From the NCBI GenBank assembly GCA_028564705.1, contig JAPXFQ010002095.1, forward strand, positions 310,001 to 374,000: a stretch of 64,000 bases of DNA, in the 5' to 3' direction. The stretch's first letter is position 1. The number at the start of each line of letters is the position of its first letter. This DNA is from Apricaphanius iberus (Eukaryota; Chordata; Actinopteri; Cyprinodontiformes; Aphaniidae). Both the position numbers and the translations under genes were made by a program. The notes under the pieces are model-generated. The model was not told where the DNA came from, did no database searches, and saw only the letters and a list, made by a program, of their open reading frames with translations. Positions 10,861 through 23,071 of this stretch are shown in pieces.

Positions 10861-12511
10861 CCATTTTATTTTGGTTTTTGTTTATGAGTTTATGTTACAC
10901 TCCTCAGATATAAAACATAAATATAGTTGTGTTTTTTTAAGAAATATGTTTATTTTTGGGAGGGGCTTGTCCAAAGTGAGGGGGGGCCCTACCACTACAG
11001 TCCCACCCATATCCACGCCCCTGCTACAGCCTATTTTATGTTGTCAGAATGGTTCTGTTCAAAAAATTTCACGATTGTACAGGTTTTTATTGTAATCCTG
11101 CCTGGGTGTGGAATGGTTAAATAAAGCCATAAAATGGAGACTTACTGTTTTACACACAGGAACAGATTGTTTTTGATATATTTTCCTTTAATTAAGAAAG
11201 CCATAATTTAAAAGCTTTAATTTTTTCCTTCCTAGATTTTGTCTGTCTGGTGGAAACAGTTTGTTTGATGATCTGAAATATTCATGTGTGGTAAAAAAGG
11301 AAACACAAAACTATCTGTGAGAGGGAAGTTGTTTTCCACAGCGCTGTACTGCAGGATCCTCCTTAGCGTCATTTTGTAATTAGGGAATGAAAGGATGAAG
11401 ATGAAATAGGGGTATTTGTTTTAGACAAGGAGGGTGGGTGAGTGAGAGAGCGCGCTAAGAACCATGAAATGTACTTTGTAATTCTCCAAATAAAAGCTCC
11501 CCTAGTAATCTGAGAGAAATCCATTTTCTGGCTTGTAGTTTTTTTGGTTTTGTTCAGGGTGCAGCCGTCTAATCTTCTTGGCTCGCCGCGGATGCTCAGT
11601 CAGATTCCTGCAAAGAGAAGAAGAAACTGAAACAGCTGTCGCAGCCAGAGACTCCCATAAGCCTGCCGTGAGTTCTGCAGGACTCCTCTTCTTACATCAC
11701 CCATTCGTTTGTATGTTACATCACGCTGGAAGGTTGCCCCTGTCTCCACACATCCCAGGTTTATAGAAAGGTTTCTGCTATCTGGCACCAAGATCCTGCA
11801 GCTTTGACTCACAGGCGGACAAGTTCTCTCCTCCTCAGTTTAGCCCAGATGGGATCCCTCAGATCATGGATCAAAATGATTTCATTTTACCCCGAGCAGT
11901 GAGGAGCAAGAAGGCTGTGGGGATATTCATAGGGACATGCCAGATGTGGACGTAATCTAGATTAAAATTGGGATTATAACCCTCACATGCACAGGTTTTA
12001 GTCTGAAACTCGGCTTCATCCATTTGTTTTAAAATCTAAGTGACTTTAGTCCACAACATGCAGTAAAGCGTTCGGTTTCATTGGCTCATCTGGGATCAGA
12101 TTTATGGCTGCGGTGCTAGCATATGGCGCAATGTGTATCGGTTTGGTGACATAATCCAACTTTTCATGAAAAAATCTGATGGATTAGACAGACTAAGGCT
12201 ATTGTCTGTCTGTTTACTCAATATTAAATTATAAAAGATTTCACTCTGGTGCTCATAACTCATACAAGACTGGCAAACAGGACGATAAATCCCAGCGATG
12301 CCTGAAAAACTTGTAAAAATACTTTTTTATGCTCTGATGGTTGAGTGAGTCTGTAAGATTATGCCATTTTTAATAAAACTATGACCCCAATAATATAAAT
12401 ACGCATTATAAAACTGGTCTAGTTACAGTCCAACTTTAAAAATCAGTGAAAAGAGGATTGACACGGTCTCACGCACGTTTTTGGTACGTCTCAGGAAATT
12501 CATGTCATTTC
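10861..12511. other. Intergenic, one transposon end
   Basis: Nothing gene-like. At about 10965-11028 the sequence GGGGGGGCCCTACCACTAC followed by CACCCATATCCACGCCCCTGC resembles the terminal part of a DNA transposon (reverse: GCAGGGGCGTGGATATGGGT). The 62-residue frame at 11578-11766 is not recognisable. Confidence 0.35.
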
Positions 12512-12775
12512 TCCAGTGGCGTGTCCAGAATTATTATAGGGGTGGCACAGAGGGGCACCTAATTCTGCTGGGGTAGCACCCGCAAATCAAGGATCTGCAG
12601 TAAAAAAAAAAATTTAGACCCCGCACCTTCTTTCTGATAAATGTTTTAAAATAATACAGAATTTTTTGTAAAACAATTGCTGAAACTAAATGTGTTCTAA
12701 CCTACAACATCAGACAATCAGGGCGTTGCACCTGGGGCGGCCTATCGGATTCCAGGGGTGGCACACGTCTCTACG
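12512..12775. repeat. Short DNA-transposon-like repeat (CCAGTGGCGTGTCCAG)
   Basis: It starts CCAGTGGCGTGTCCAGAATT at 12513 and closes near CGGATTCCAGGGGTGGCAC (about 12745-12763). GGGGTGGCAC also occurs at 12540, so similar words sit at both edges. No frame is seen. Probably a small non-autonomous element. Confidence 0.4.
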
Positions 12776-12989
12776 ATGAATTAAGTTTATCGCGGAGGGT
12801 TTTTTGAAAGACACCCGGTGGCAGTGTTGAGCCCTTTCTTGTCGGATTCTCTTTAGACTTTTAAAATACGTAAATTTCTTTCACGCCTGATACCTCCGAA
12901 AATATGGTAAATGTTCATATACGTTTAGGCCTCCAAAAAGCCAATTCATTTGCAGGAAGAAGAATAAGAAACAGAGAGGCTACAACAGG

Positions 12990-13300
12990 CCTTCTCTATT
13001 TGGGCCTAATCAGTTAGAAACAAGGTGAGTCTTGATACTGCCCTTAAAAACATGAACTTTCTCTGCGGCCCTGAGGTCCTCTGGCAGCCTGTTCCAGAGG
13101 TGAGGGCCATAATAAGAGACAGATACGCCTCTCCATGAGTGCATGTCCTGATTTTAGGGGATGATAAGGAGACGGCTGCCAGAAGCACAGAGACCGCCAA
13201 GGTTCAAAAAGATTAGAAGGCCCAAGACCATTAATATGAATAAAAAGAAGCTTAGAGTTGTGAATAGAATGAACCTTTAATAAAACTGCTGATATAATAA
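12990..13300 (-). pseudogene. LINE 3'-end remnant (L2-like)
   Basis: The + strand text CTGGCAGCCTGTTCCAGAGG with surrounding GAACTTTCTCTGCGGCCCTGA is the complement of the C-terminal reverse-transcriptase/3' region of common teleost LINEs (compare 20760-20850). The 86-residue minus frame has lost the normal sense. It is an old, truncated insertion. Confidence 0.45.
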
Positions 13301-14279
13301 TCACCTATGGATATTATTATTTCTTTTCTATTTGGCATATCCAACATATTTTAGCTTAGAACATTGGATTGGTGGTTTAATGGGGACGTTTACTGAAGCA
13401 ACAGTGATGCACCGGCAGAATGAATTTATATAGAAGTAGCTGAATTTGAAGCTCTTTAGTGCTCATTACTGAGGTTTATGGAATATTACCCATTAGTTTA
13501 ATGTTTCTGATTAAGGAAAACAAACACAGCCTCATTACACTGAATCAGCTTCATGTTTAAAGTTTTGTTACCCTGTTAAATGACTTTTTGTAAGTTGCTG
13601 TGAATCTTTCCAGCTCCCTGTAACTGATACCGAACTGATCACGTAGGTTAAAATAAACACAACTGATCTGCTTTTTAATCTGCTTAAATAAATCTGGGAT
13701 GCTTTTCTTCAGTATTTAGATCACATCTTTTAACTCTCTCTTCCCTCAACAGAGGACTGTGTTTCCTGAACCACATGCAGAACACACAGTCCAAAACAGA
13801 TTTAAAATGTTCTTTGAAATGGTTGATTGAATTGAAGAGAATGGAAACTTTGAAGGAGGAAAGGCAATGGACACAGGTAAGTCCAGAGATGGAACTGGTG
13901 TTCAGGAAATCAGAAAAAGAACATTTGAAAGAGCACAGAAACGGTTACCATAAGGTAAGCACAAAGGTGAGACTCAGGGGACTAGAAGTACCATAGAAGG
14001 TTAACACTCAGGCACTCCCTGATCACAGATGGAATCCAGGTGTGCAGGTGAGCCAGCCAGTGGCTCCTCCCTCCTTTAACAGTGATGGAAAGCTTCTACA
14101 TACTGTGGCGCCCCCTGGAGGAGCTCACAGAACTGTTAGGAAAATTAAACAAACACCCCAGACTAATAACAGTTTGGTTGCTCCAGATGTGGAGGTTCAT
14201 CTGAATGTGGAGCCATTTTTCAAATTTACACAGTCAAAAATTTGCAGCAATAATTTAAGTTATTTACCATGTCATAAGA
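13301..14279. other. Intergenic, no gene recognised
   Basis: The 73- and 99-residue frames at 13775-13996 and 14042-14341 have no recognisable domain. The stretch around 13400 (GTGATGCACCGGCAG) resembles 48860 (GTGATGCACCAGCAG), suggesting another dispersed repeat. Confidence 0.35.
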
Positions 14280-14284
14280 GGAAA

Positions 14285-15025
14285 AAATGGGGGTTCATTT
14301 TTCAGAGTCAAATTTTCCCCCATGTTGTTATTAATTTATAAGTTTCAGTGTTTCAAACGTAATATTTTTCTTCAAAGTCAATATTTAACTCAGACCTAAA
14401 TATTTAATTTATTTAATAAACAAATTTAAGTGTAGGAATTGGACTATAAAAAAAAAGCCGGGTCCCATGAACCTCTCTATAACCCTGCTGCTGCAGGTGT
14501 ATTGCTGCTGCTGTAAATATGTCAGTAAGCATCTGGTTTTCTGAAAAAAAAAAAAAAAAATTTATCCTATGTTTAAAGCTAAAATGTTGGAAATGTCAGG
14601 ATTAAAATAAACCATGATAAAGAGGTGATATTCAGTCTCGTCTGCAGTTCATATAGAGGTTCCCAAGACAATGCTTTTATTCTGGTAGTCCACTTCCAGT
14701 TACCAGTACGTATACTTCCATATTAGCTAAATATCTACCTCTGACCAAAATGAAAACTTTTAAACTGATTGGAATAATGAACTGAAGGAATAATTTGAAT
14801 GAATGTACAACTGAAATGAAATTACTTTTCTTGTAAAGTGCCTTGAGATGACATGTGAATTTGTGTTAGAGAAATAAGCTGAATTGAAAATGTTGAGTTC
14901 AAACCTAAATATTTCACTAACCATTTTACTAGCTAAGTATTTAGTACATACTGTGACATTTATAAATGAAGAAATGAGATGGACACATATCTGACTTTGA
15001 AAAATGAACCCCCATATATTTATCT
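14285..15025. mobile_element. Inverted-repeat element (GGGGGTTCATTTTT ends) with a LINE tail inside
   Basis: ATGGGGGTTCATTTTTCAGA at 14288 is the inverse of GACTTTGAAAAATGAACCCC near 14995-15013, giving long inverted ends around a roughly 0.7-kb body rich in AAATATTTA motifs. Inside, 14735-14890 (CTTGTAAAGTGCCTTGAGATG) is a diverged copy of the LINE 3' tail seen at 28905-29160. Related sequence occurs at 47438-49130 and 57880-58230. No coding frame is present. Confidence 0.5.
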
Positions 15026-15773
15026 TATGACAGACTAAGGTGTTGTCATAAAGTCAGTCTCTATCCCTTCAGAGGGAAAAGAACTAGTCAGCAACTTCAC
15101 GATCCAGAACACTTTGAAAGACTTAACACAAACGTCCCTGTTAAAGATGTTGGTTTGATTCAAAATAAAAAGTGAGGAAGTTAACTTTTATGTCTAAATG
15201 TCCCTGTTTTTGTGTTCATTTTAATCAGCCCTGGGAATCTGAGACTAAATTAAACTATCATCCCTTAGCCAACGCCCCCCTGATTTGGGAACACGCATTG
15301 CTACAGCACATGATCGAGCACAGTACACCAGTTGCAGTTCACTGGCCCTCTTTTGTTCTCCGTGACTTTAAATGCCGTTTTTCTTTCTTGGACTTTGGTA
15401 GTTTGTCCTTAAGTCGAGGTGGAAGCAGCCGGCTGGTTCTCCTTCTCTGACATTATTGGGTGGAGCACCTCTCTCACCAATGGTGTTCTGCTGTAGAATG
15501 TAGCAGCTTGTAATGAGTTGATGAGCGACGTAAATGCAGAAGTGTGCTTTTCCGGTGAGTCAGACAACCAGATGATCCAATCGTTGGATTCGGACAAAGC
15601 CATGTGATTGGCTGAGGTTTTTAAACAAAAGTGGCACAACCCCTTAATTATTTTCTGTTTTTTCTTTTTAATCTCCACAAGATATTTAGAGCTATGCTGC
15701 GTTAACTCGTTCTTAACGTGCATGATAAAAACATATTTTGAGCTAGCTTGTTTTGGAAGTTGAGCAAAGAAGC
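15026..15773. other. Intergenic, no gene recognised
   Basis: Two overlapping opposite-strand frames (92 and 124 residues) lack any recognisable motif. No repeat is named. Confidence 0.35.
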
Positions 15774-16285
15774 TTAAAGGCACAGTGTGTAATATTCGGC
15801 CAGTAGGGAGCAGTGCATACTTAAATTATCACAAGCATGCGGTATCTTTGTCTTCGAGTAAGAAACTCAACAACGGAGGTCCAACTAGTGCTGTTTTCAA
15901 ACGCTCAATTCCCTGAGAATGATCTATTTGCAGCAACATGACGAGCACGTCAGTCTCTCTTTCATCGCTTGGAACTAGCGAAGAGGTAAAAATGTATTTA
16001 TGGAGAAACTTTTTTACATTTTGAGGGGAAATCAATATTTTAATAGCGGGCATGTTCCGTGCGCTTTGTCCAGCCGGGTTCTTGTAGAAGTAAAGACGTC
16101 ATCTAATATGGCTTTCCCCTGAAAAGAGGACCCGCGCCTACGTATTTTTAAACTGATTTTTAAAGTCATATTTTACAATATCGCCAAAATTTTGCAATTA
16201 ATGTGCTTTGGGTAATTATTATTACATAATATGTTAATGGCTATTTTCAAAGCTGTACTGCAAAAACTACACACTGTCACTTTAA
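15774..16285. mobile_element. MITE-like element with TTAA ends and CAGTGTGTA inverted repeats (copy 2)
   Basis: It starts TTAAAGGCACAGTGTGTAAT. The right end (16265-16285) reverse-complemented reads TTTAAAGTGACAGTGTGTAG, so both ends carry TTAA and the same inverted repeat. The first 135 bases recur inverted at 23976-24111, with more than 90 percent identity by eye. The TTAA borders would fit a piggyBac-type target, but the terminal bases (AGG...) do not clearly match that group. Non-coding. Confidence 0.6.
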
Positions 16286-17299
16286 ATGCTGGTGATTGTT
16301 TTAATGTAGCCTTTATATGATGAATTACCAGAGAAAAGCAGGTACAGTTAATAATCGCGTCAGAGTTCTGGCTGATATTAAAATTAGTTAGCCATGCAAC
16401 TGCATTTTACTGGTAAAGAAATAAGTGACTCTTTCTTAATAAAAATAAAAATATATTTAATTTAAAACAAAATTTGTCAGTATAGTGCCTTAGGAAGGAA
16501 CAGAAAATCAAATTATTCTTCACAAAAGAAGACTAACTGCCTCCTTCCTTAATTAACTCCTTTGTTCAGATAAACTCGGCGGTTTCTGCTCATCTCATTG
16601 GGATGGATCCCTTGCATTCTCCATTTCGCCTACGTTTCTTTTCATCAGGGCCATCAGAATCGACTGCTGTAAAATATATCTGCCCTCGCCTGCAGAACAC
16701 AAATTACCGGGTTCAGCTTCACTTCATGACCAGAATACGACTCCATCCTTGTGGTATTTCACAGCAGTTCTGTTTAGTTTGGTCGTCTTTCACACTATTT
16801 TTGTTTTTTTTATGTCTATATTTGTTTTTCCCTTTTCTATATATCAATATAATCCAAATAGATGTTGAGCTGGAACAAAGCCGAGCCATTATTCAACGCA
16901 TCAAACATCACTTCACAGCAGGATTAAACATAAACTTTCATCTGCTATTTGTCTGAGATGAATAAAGCATGAAAACAGATCAATCAAAAGTTTACCAAGG
17001 CATATTTTCCTTTTTCATTCAGCTTGCTTTCACATATTCGGCTGAGTGCTGCTGCACTCACACACACGTTAACGTTGGTGATGTTTAAGTGGGAGTGCTT
17101 CCTGCTCATTCAAGTCTATAGGTTAGAGGTCACAGCATGAATTTATTGTCTCTGTACTGTGGGCGTTGGGAGGCCTTGTGGGACGGCAGCTCTGAATATG
17201 AATGAACAGAGAGTTCATGTGGTCAAGAGCAGGTTGTTTCAGCTGAGTAAATATATGAAAGTGGAAAAGAAGTAGATGCCGAGCTAACATTCAGCTGCA
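16286..17299. other. Intergenic, nothing recognised
   Basis: AT-rich. The 117-residue frame at 16603-16956 reads through a T-rich tract and has no domain. No repeat identified. Confidence 0.4.
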
Positions 17300-17706
17300 C
17301 TGTTCTGCTAGAAGCACCAGTTCCCTCCCCACTCCTCTTCGTCCTGTAGACATCTGTCTGCACCTCAGCAGACCCGTCTGTGAAACTGCAGAAGTTCACA
17401 GACGACACCCCTGTCTTCAGTCTGAAGGAGGAGTCTGCATCCAGACAGAAGCTACTCCACTGATGCGGTCAAAACCACCCGCAGCTTAACGCACCAAAGA
17501 CTGAAGAGATTATGCTTGATTTCCAGAGAACATCCTCACGGTTCTTGGCCCTCACCGTCCTCAAAAACACTGTCTGCCGTGGATCAGTACCAGTTCCTAA
17601 GAACTCTGCTTTCTCTGGACCTGAGATGGTTCTCACCCATAGACAGTTTCAGAAGAAGGTCCAGCAGAGACCGGATCTCCTGCTGCCTCTCAGGAGCTCC
17701 AACTTA
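17300..17706 (+). pseudogene. LINE reverse-transcriptase fragment, frameshifted, split by a Tc1 element
   Basis: In shifting frames the + strand shows the palm and thumb of a non-LTR reverse transcriptase: KFTDDTPVFSL (the Y/F-ADD box decayed to FTDD), then LNAPKTEEIMLDF, then KNTVC... and QQRPDLLLPLRSSN. Part of the signal switches frame near 17560, showing at least one indel. The text stops exactly where the Tc1-like element begins (TA at 17705-17706) and appears to resume at 21526 (LLVINQ..LCSSITVW), so one LINE was split in two. Family probably CR1/L2/Rex1-like. Confidence 0.6.
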
Positions 17707-18301
17707 CAGTGAGGAACATCAGTATTTCATTTTATTATGCAAATTCTCCATCTTAGAATTTAGGAAGGGGTCTTAAATTCACATTGTCGGGGAATTTCCT
17801 CCGTGAGAGACAGCTTTTAAAATAAAATTTAGGAAATTGATTTGTTTGATTTGTAAAGAATTTATCTGTATTTTATTCTTACAGATAATTATTAATATTC
17901 TGTACAGAAGCTTTTGTTTATAGTTCCAGACGTCAACCGTTTCCTGTACTTCTTGAACAGGTTTGCACACACTACTGCAGGAGGAGAATATTCACAGGCT
18001 TACTACTGCAGGGATTTTGGCCCACTCCTCCTCACAGATCTTCTCTAGAACTGTCAGGTTTCGGGGCTGTCACTGAGTTTCAGCTTCCTTCAAAGATTTT
18101 CTATTGGATCTAGGTCTGTAGACTGGCTAGGCCAATCCAGAACCTTGATCCGGTTCTTATGGAGCCACTCCTTGGTTCTCCTGGCTGTGAGCTTCGGCTC
18201 ATTGTCATGTTGGAAGACCAAGCTACGACCCATCTTCAACGCCATGACTGAGGGAATGAGCTTTCTGCTCTAAATCCCACCATACATGACCCCATTCATC
18301 C

Positions 18302-18931
18302 ATCCATCCATCCATCCATCCATCTTCTTCTGCTTATCCGGGGTCGGGTCGCGGGGGCAGTAGCCTAAGTAGAGAGACCCAGACTTCCCTCTCCCCGGCT
18401 ACTTGGGCCAGCTCCTCTGGAGGAATCCTGAGGCGTTCCCAGGCCAGCTGGGAGACATAGTCCCTCCAGCGAGTCCTGGGTCTTCCCCTGGGTCTCCTAC
18501 CGGTGGGACGTGCCCAGAACACCTCACCAGGGAGGCACCCAGGAGGCATCCTGACCAGATGCCCGAGCCACTTCAGCTGGCTCCTCACGATGTGGAGGAG
18601 CAGCGGCTCTACTCTGGGCCCCTCCGGATGACCGAGCTTCTCACCCTATCTCTAAGGAAGGACCCAGCCACCCTATGGAGGAAACTCATTTCAGCCGCCT
18701 GTATCCATGATCTCGTTCTTTCTGTCACCATCCTAAGTTCGTGACCATAGATTTGGGTAGGAACGTAGATTGAACGGTAAATCGAGAGCTTTGCCTTTTA
18801 GCTCAGCTCTCTCTTCACCACCGGTACAGCGCCCGCATAACTGCAGACGCCTTACCAATCCGTCTATCGATCTCCCGCTCCATTTTTCCCTCATTCGTGA
18901 ACAAGACGCCCAGATACTTGAACTCCTCCAC
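18302..18931 (-). mobile_element. RTE-type (Rex3-like) LINE 3' fragment inside the Tc1 element
   Basis: On the minus strand an 84-residue frame (18334-18588) has the LINE C-terminal signature LKWLGHLVRMP...RPRGRPRTRWRDYV...LAWERL and runs towards a GATG-repeat tail (CATC repeats at 18297-18323 on +). Upstream text to 18931 continues the same element, 5'-truncated. An 8-base direct repeat ATTCATCC flanks it at 18294-18301 and 18932-18939, which fits a target-site duplication. Joining the flanks restores uninterrupted Tc1-like sequence. Confidence 0.75.
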
Positions 18932-19327
18932 ATTCATCCTCTTCTTAATACAGTGCAGTCGTCCTCTCCCTTTTAAGGAAAAGCAGACCTACAGCATGAT
19001 GCTTCCACCCCCATGTTTCACAGTAGGGATGCTGTTCTTGGGATACAACTCATCCTTCTTTTTTCCTCCAAACATGACGATTGAAGTTTAGACCAAAACG
19101 TAATGTACTGTTCTCATCTGACCACATGACTTTTTCCCTGCCACCTCTGGATCATCCAGAAGGTCATTGGCAAACTTCAAACAGGCCTGGACATGTGATG
19201 ACTCGAGCAGGGGGACCTTTCAAGCGAATCCATGATTTTAAACCACGATGACGTCGTCTTCTACCGACAGTAACCGTTGAACCTGTGGCCCCAGCTCTCC
19301 TCCTATCATTGACCAGCTCCTCCCATG

Positions 19328-20889
19328 ATCATTTTGAGCCTCTCTCTCTCCCAGTGCTCACTGACTTAGTGGCAGGGATGAACCCCTCTGGATCCCCGAA
19401 TGATGTGATGCCCCCACGTTTCTTGAAAGATGTGTTCCCAGTGGTGGGTTATCCCGTCCAAAACATTATTAATGCAAGCTTGACTTCTGGAGCTGTTCCT
19501 CAGGCTTTTAAACAAGCAGTGGTCCAGCCGATCCTAAATAAAGCCAGCTTGGACCCTACCAACCTGGAAAACTTCCGCCCTATTTCCAAACTCCCGTTTT
19601 TATCCAAGCTTCTTGAGAAAGCTGTTTTTACCCAGCTGTCAGACTACCTACAGACCTTTAATATCTTGGATCCTTTGCAATCTGGGCTCCGGGCTGGTCA
19701 CAGCACTGAGTCCGCCCTCCTCAGAGTTTTTAATGATGTTCTGCGGTCTACGGATTGCGGGTCATATGTCCTGATGGTTCTGCTGGACCTTACAGCAGCC
19801 TTTGACACCGTGGACCATTTCATACTTTTGTCCCGATTGAACCAGGTTGTGGGTATTCAGGGAACTGCCCTTGACTGGTTAAGATCCTATCTTAGTGATA
19901 GAAGTTTTTGTGTAAGGTTGGGGGACTGTGCATCTGAGGCCTCCCCTCTGCCCTGTGGGGTCCCCCAGGGCTCTATTTTAGGACCTTTGCTTTTTAATCT
20001 TTACATCCTTCCTTTGGCAGCTATTTTTAGGCGATATGGCCTTTTTTATCATTTGTATGCCGACGACTGCCAATTTTATGTTTCTTTTAAACCCCAAGAG
20101 TCGCTGCAATCAGCCGTGGATTGCCTGAATGAAGCCAAGGACTGGCTCTCTAACAATTTCTTATATTTGAATCTGTCTAAGTTAGAGGCTCTTTTATTTG
20201 TTCCCCCCTCGCCCGCTGCATTGAGCCCTGTCCTGCCGCCGTGCTTCTCGAGCTTAGTGAAACCCACTATTACAAACCTTGGTGTGATTCTGGACCGTGA
20301 ATTAAGGATGGACTCTCACATTAGCCAAGTGGTGAGATCCTGCTTCTTTCAGCTCCGCCGGCTGTCAAAATTGAAGCCCATCCTGACTAAACGTGATTTG
20401 CATACTGTAATTCATGCATTTGTGATTTCACGCCTGGATTACGCAAACTCTCTTTTTTATGGGTCGACTACTGCTGCAACTGCACGCTTACAGCTAGTAC
20501 AAAATGCGGCTGCTCGCCTTTTGACTGGCACTAGACGAAGGGAGCATATCACCCCCGTTTTGGCCCGGCTCCACTGGCTCCCGGTACGTTTCCGTATTCG
20601 TTTTAAAATTTTACTTTTTGTTTTTAAGTCACTTTACTTGTACGCGCCCCCGTATTTGTCTCAGCTGGTTCAGCCATATCTACCAGGCCGGTCACTTCGG
20701 TCAGCAGAGCACCGCCTCCTGCAGGTCCCACGGGTTCGAACGAGGATGCGAGGGGAACGTGCATTCTCGATCTGTGCACCTCGCCTCTGGAACCAACTCC
20801 CCATGGCAGTGAGGTTGGCCCCCTCACTTTCTGTTTTTAAATCCCGCCTGAAGGCTCATTTTTATTCTCTGGCTTTTAATGTGGCATAG
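19328..20889 (+). pseudogene. L2 LINE reverse transcriptase, truncated but uninterrupted frame
   Basis: About 520 codons stay open to TAG at 20887-20889. Recognisable reverse-transcriptase blocks in order: FRPISKLPFLSKLLEK, LDPLQSGLRAGHSTESALL, VLMVLLDLTAAFDTVDH (first catalytic Asp region), CGVPQGSILGPLLFNLY, LYADDCQFY (YADD catalytic pair) and the C-terminal block HITPVLARLHWLPVRFRIRFKILL. The first 14 or so codons of the longest frame (from 19285, GTG) are read from Tc1 DNA, so that start is not real. Without the endonuclease domain it cannot retrotranspose. Called a pseudogene because of the 5' truncation, not internal damage. Confidence 0.85.
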
Positions 20890-21030
20890 TTTTGCCTTAT
20901 CTTAATGTGTTTCTCTATTTTATTGCTTGGTTGTGTTTTCTATTGTTGTTTTGATGTACAGCACTTTGGTCGGCCTCGGCTGTGTATAAACGTGCTTTAT
21001 AAATAAAGTGGTATGGTATGGTATGGTATG
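19328..21030 (+). mobile_element. L2-type LINE, 5'-truncated, inserted in the Tc1 element
   Basis: Tc1-like sequence stops at about 19327 and resumes at 21031 (TAGTTCTGGGCTGATTC). In between lies the 3' half of an L2-clade LINE: reverse-transcriptase frame, short 3' UTR (GCACTTTGGTCGGCCTCGGC, then GTGCTTTATAAATAAAGTGG) and a (TATGG)n tail at 21010-21030, as expected of L2. Endonuclease and 5' part are absent. The reading frame is free of stops, so the copy is young relative to its Tc1 host. Confidence 0.85.
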
Positions 21031-21523
21031 TAGTTCTGGGCTGATTCTTCACCTTTCTTATCATCACTGATCCTCCACCAGGTGAGATCTAGCATGGAGC
21101 CCCAGGCCAAAAGACAGTTCATATATTTCCACCGAGCTGCTTGCTAATTGTTCTGTAGTCGTTTCCAGCCTTGTGGAGGTCAACAGTTTTGTCTCTTGTG
21201 TCTTATAGCAGCTCCTTGGTCTTGTCCATGGTAGTAGTTGGAGCCTGACAGGCTGTGGGGTGGACAGGTGCGTTTCACAAGCTCAGACAAGTGTTTAGAG
21301 TAGAGGTGGACTTTTTAAAGGCAGAGTAGCATGTCTACTTATGTGTAGCAATAAAATACAAATAAATTCTTTAAAATTCGTACCATGTATTAACCTGATT
21401 TTTTTCCCAAATGTCACCCACAGTGGAAATGCACCTACAATGTGAATGTCAGACCTCGCCATAAATTCTAAGTGGGATGACTTGTAAAGTCGCTGCGTGT
21501 TCAAATACTGATGTTCCTCAGTG

Positions 21524-21610
21524 TATAACAGGAGCTGCTGGTCATCAATCAGTCTGTCCTCTGTTCGTCCATCACTGTCTGGACAAAACAGAACCAGATT
21601 GCATGGAACC
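21524..21610 (+). pseudogene. Continuation of the split LINE after the Tc1 element
   Basis: Just right of the Tc1 border the + strand can be read as ...LLVINQSVLCSSITVW, matching the (I)L-x-SCITVW box that follows QQR..LR in LINE reverse transcriptases. It continues the fragment ending at 17706. The similarity fades after about 21600. Confidence 0.45.
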
Positions 21611-23071
21611 ATGATCCTCCATCCATGAACTGTAGAGGTCAAGGGTGAGGAAAAGGATAGGTATGTTACCTGCTCACAGCACAAAGACATACGTATAAAT
21701 TGATAGATCAATCAATTCATATGTATGTCTTTACGCTGTGAGCATTTGAAAACCAAAGTTTGATTTTTCTTTTCTGAATGCAATTTTCTCCTATGAAGCT
21801 GATTTCATCCCGATCCCCATCCTAACCAAAGCAGTCAGGTTTTCCACTGGAAGACACGGATGCTTAGGCCTCAGTCCAACCGAACACCTTTGGAATGAAT
21901 CTAAGCAGCTGCAGTGAGTCAGGCTTCCTCATCCAACATCAGTGTCTGACCTCATCAATGCCCTTCTCAGAGAATACTAAACAATTATCCGTATCGGATG
22001 TGACGTTATGAGTGAAAGCAGAGAAGTGGCTACGTTTGGCAGTATGGTATCTGTTTATAAATCTCGGATTTATGCTGCTCTGAAATGGAAAAACACAACA
22101 TTTATATAAAGAACGTGGCACAGAAATGGATCTGCTGCAGAACTCTGATTTTGCCCCCACCAAACAAGTAGTTTAAGCACAAACAAGTTTCCGTTTCTGC
22201 AGCCTCAGAAGGAGTGGTTAGCTTCATCTTGTACGCAGTGTGTCTCACTGTAGCATACTAATTAGGGACAAATGTGTCATCTTTCCAAGCCTAATGAGCA
22301 TCAAACGGTTTTTATTCTGGTATTCTCTCAAGTAAACTTTGTCTGTGCTAGTTCAGTTTTGAACAAGAGTTGTAATTATGTGGAAACATCAAAAAATGTG
22401 AATTTTCACCCAGATTTTAGAGCATTAGTGTAAGCGTATTTTAGAAGTGTGTTGAGTAATCTGTAATCACTCCTTGAAGTCCCGCCAGTCTGCAACAATC
22501 TGGTGTCCTTAAAGATGTGAGAAGCAGCTTTACATCTGAACCTGAGGAGGGGATGTTAAAATTGTGCTTTCATCCCATATTTTTGTTCTGAAGGCCATTC
22601 ACAAGCTGCAGTTAAGAACTGGGGTCTCTGATCTGAAGGATTTGTTGCTGAAATGTTCAAAGCGAGTCCAGCACTTGACTTTAAGTGTTCTTCAACCATG
22701 ACCTGATGATCCCTGGGGAGAATCAGCAAAGCATTAAAAGTCTGTATCTGAAAGGAAACATGATGAGGAGCAGCTGTTATCGTCCTTCATTAGCAGACAT
22801 GTTAAAGCTCCTCTTCTGTTGTTGTTTCAGCTCATTTTCAGCACAGCATAATTACAAATCCTCAGAAATATGTGGCTTCAGCAGTGGGTTTTGATCATGG
22901 TAAAAATGGCTCTCCACACAGAGCGGCATTGGCTTGGGGGAAACATGATAAGTACTCAAAAGAAATATTTTGGTTTCATCAAAAAAAGCATGTCCAGCCA
23001 AAAGGGGGCAGCACCCTTGGTGTTACGCAAAAAAGTTGCCCAAATTGTATAAGTCCCAGTTTTATCCAAAG
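21611..23071. other. Intergenic, no gene recognised
   Basis: Frames of up to 75 residues show no known domain. AGACATACGTATAAATTGATAG (about 21685) and its inverse ATCAATCAATTCATATGTATG (about 21704-21732) form an imperfect short inverted repeat. Otherwise nothing is named. Confidence 0.35.

Larger units (their letters stand above)
17707..21523 (-). mobile_element. Tc1-like transposon, disrupted by two LINE insertions
   Basis: The terminal inverted repeats are CAGTGAGGAACATCAGTATTT at 17707 and, reversed, CACTGAGGAACATCAGTATTT ending at 21523, flanked on both sides by TA, the Tc1/mariner target duplication. The body is the reverse strand of a Tc1-like transposase gene (for example CATGTTGGAAGACCAAGCTA, TCTGACCACATGACTTTTTCCC, TTGGCAAACTTCAAACAGGC). 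Removing the two nested LINEs leaves about 1.5 kb, the usual size of such elements. The transposase is broken by both insertions and by many point changes, so the element is dead. Confidence 0.85.

Noticed and set aside
19285..20889. 534-residue frame as a host gene
   Set aside because: The content is L2 reverse transcriptase with a LINE 3' tail, and the first codons come from Tc1 DNA.
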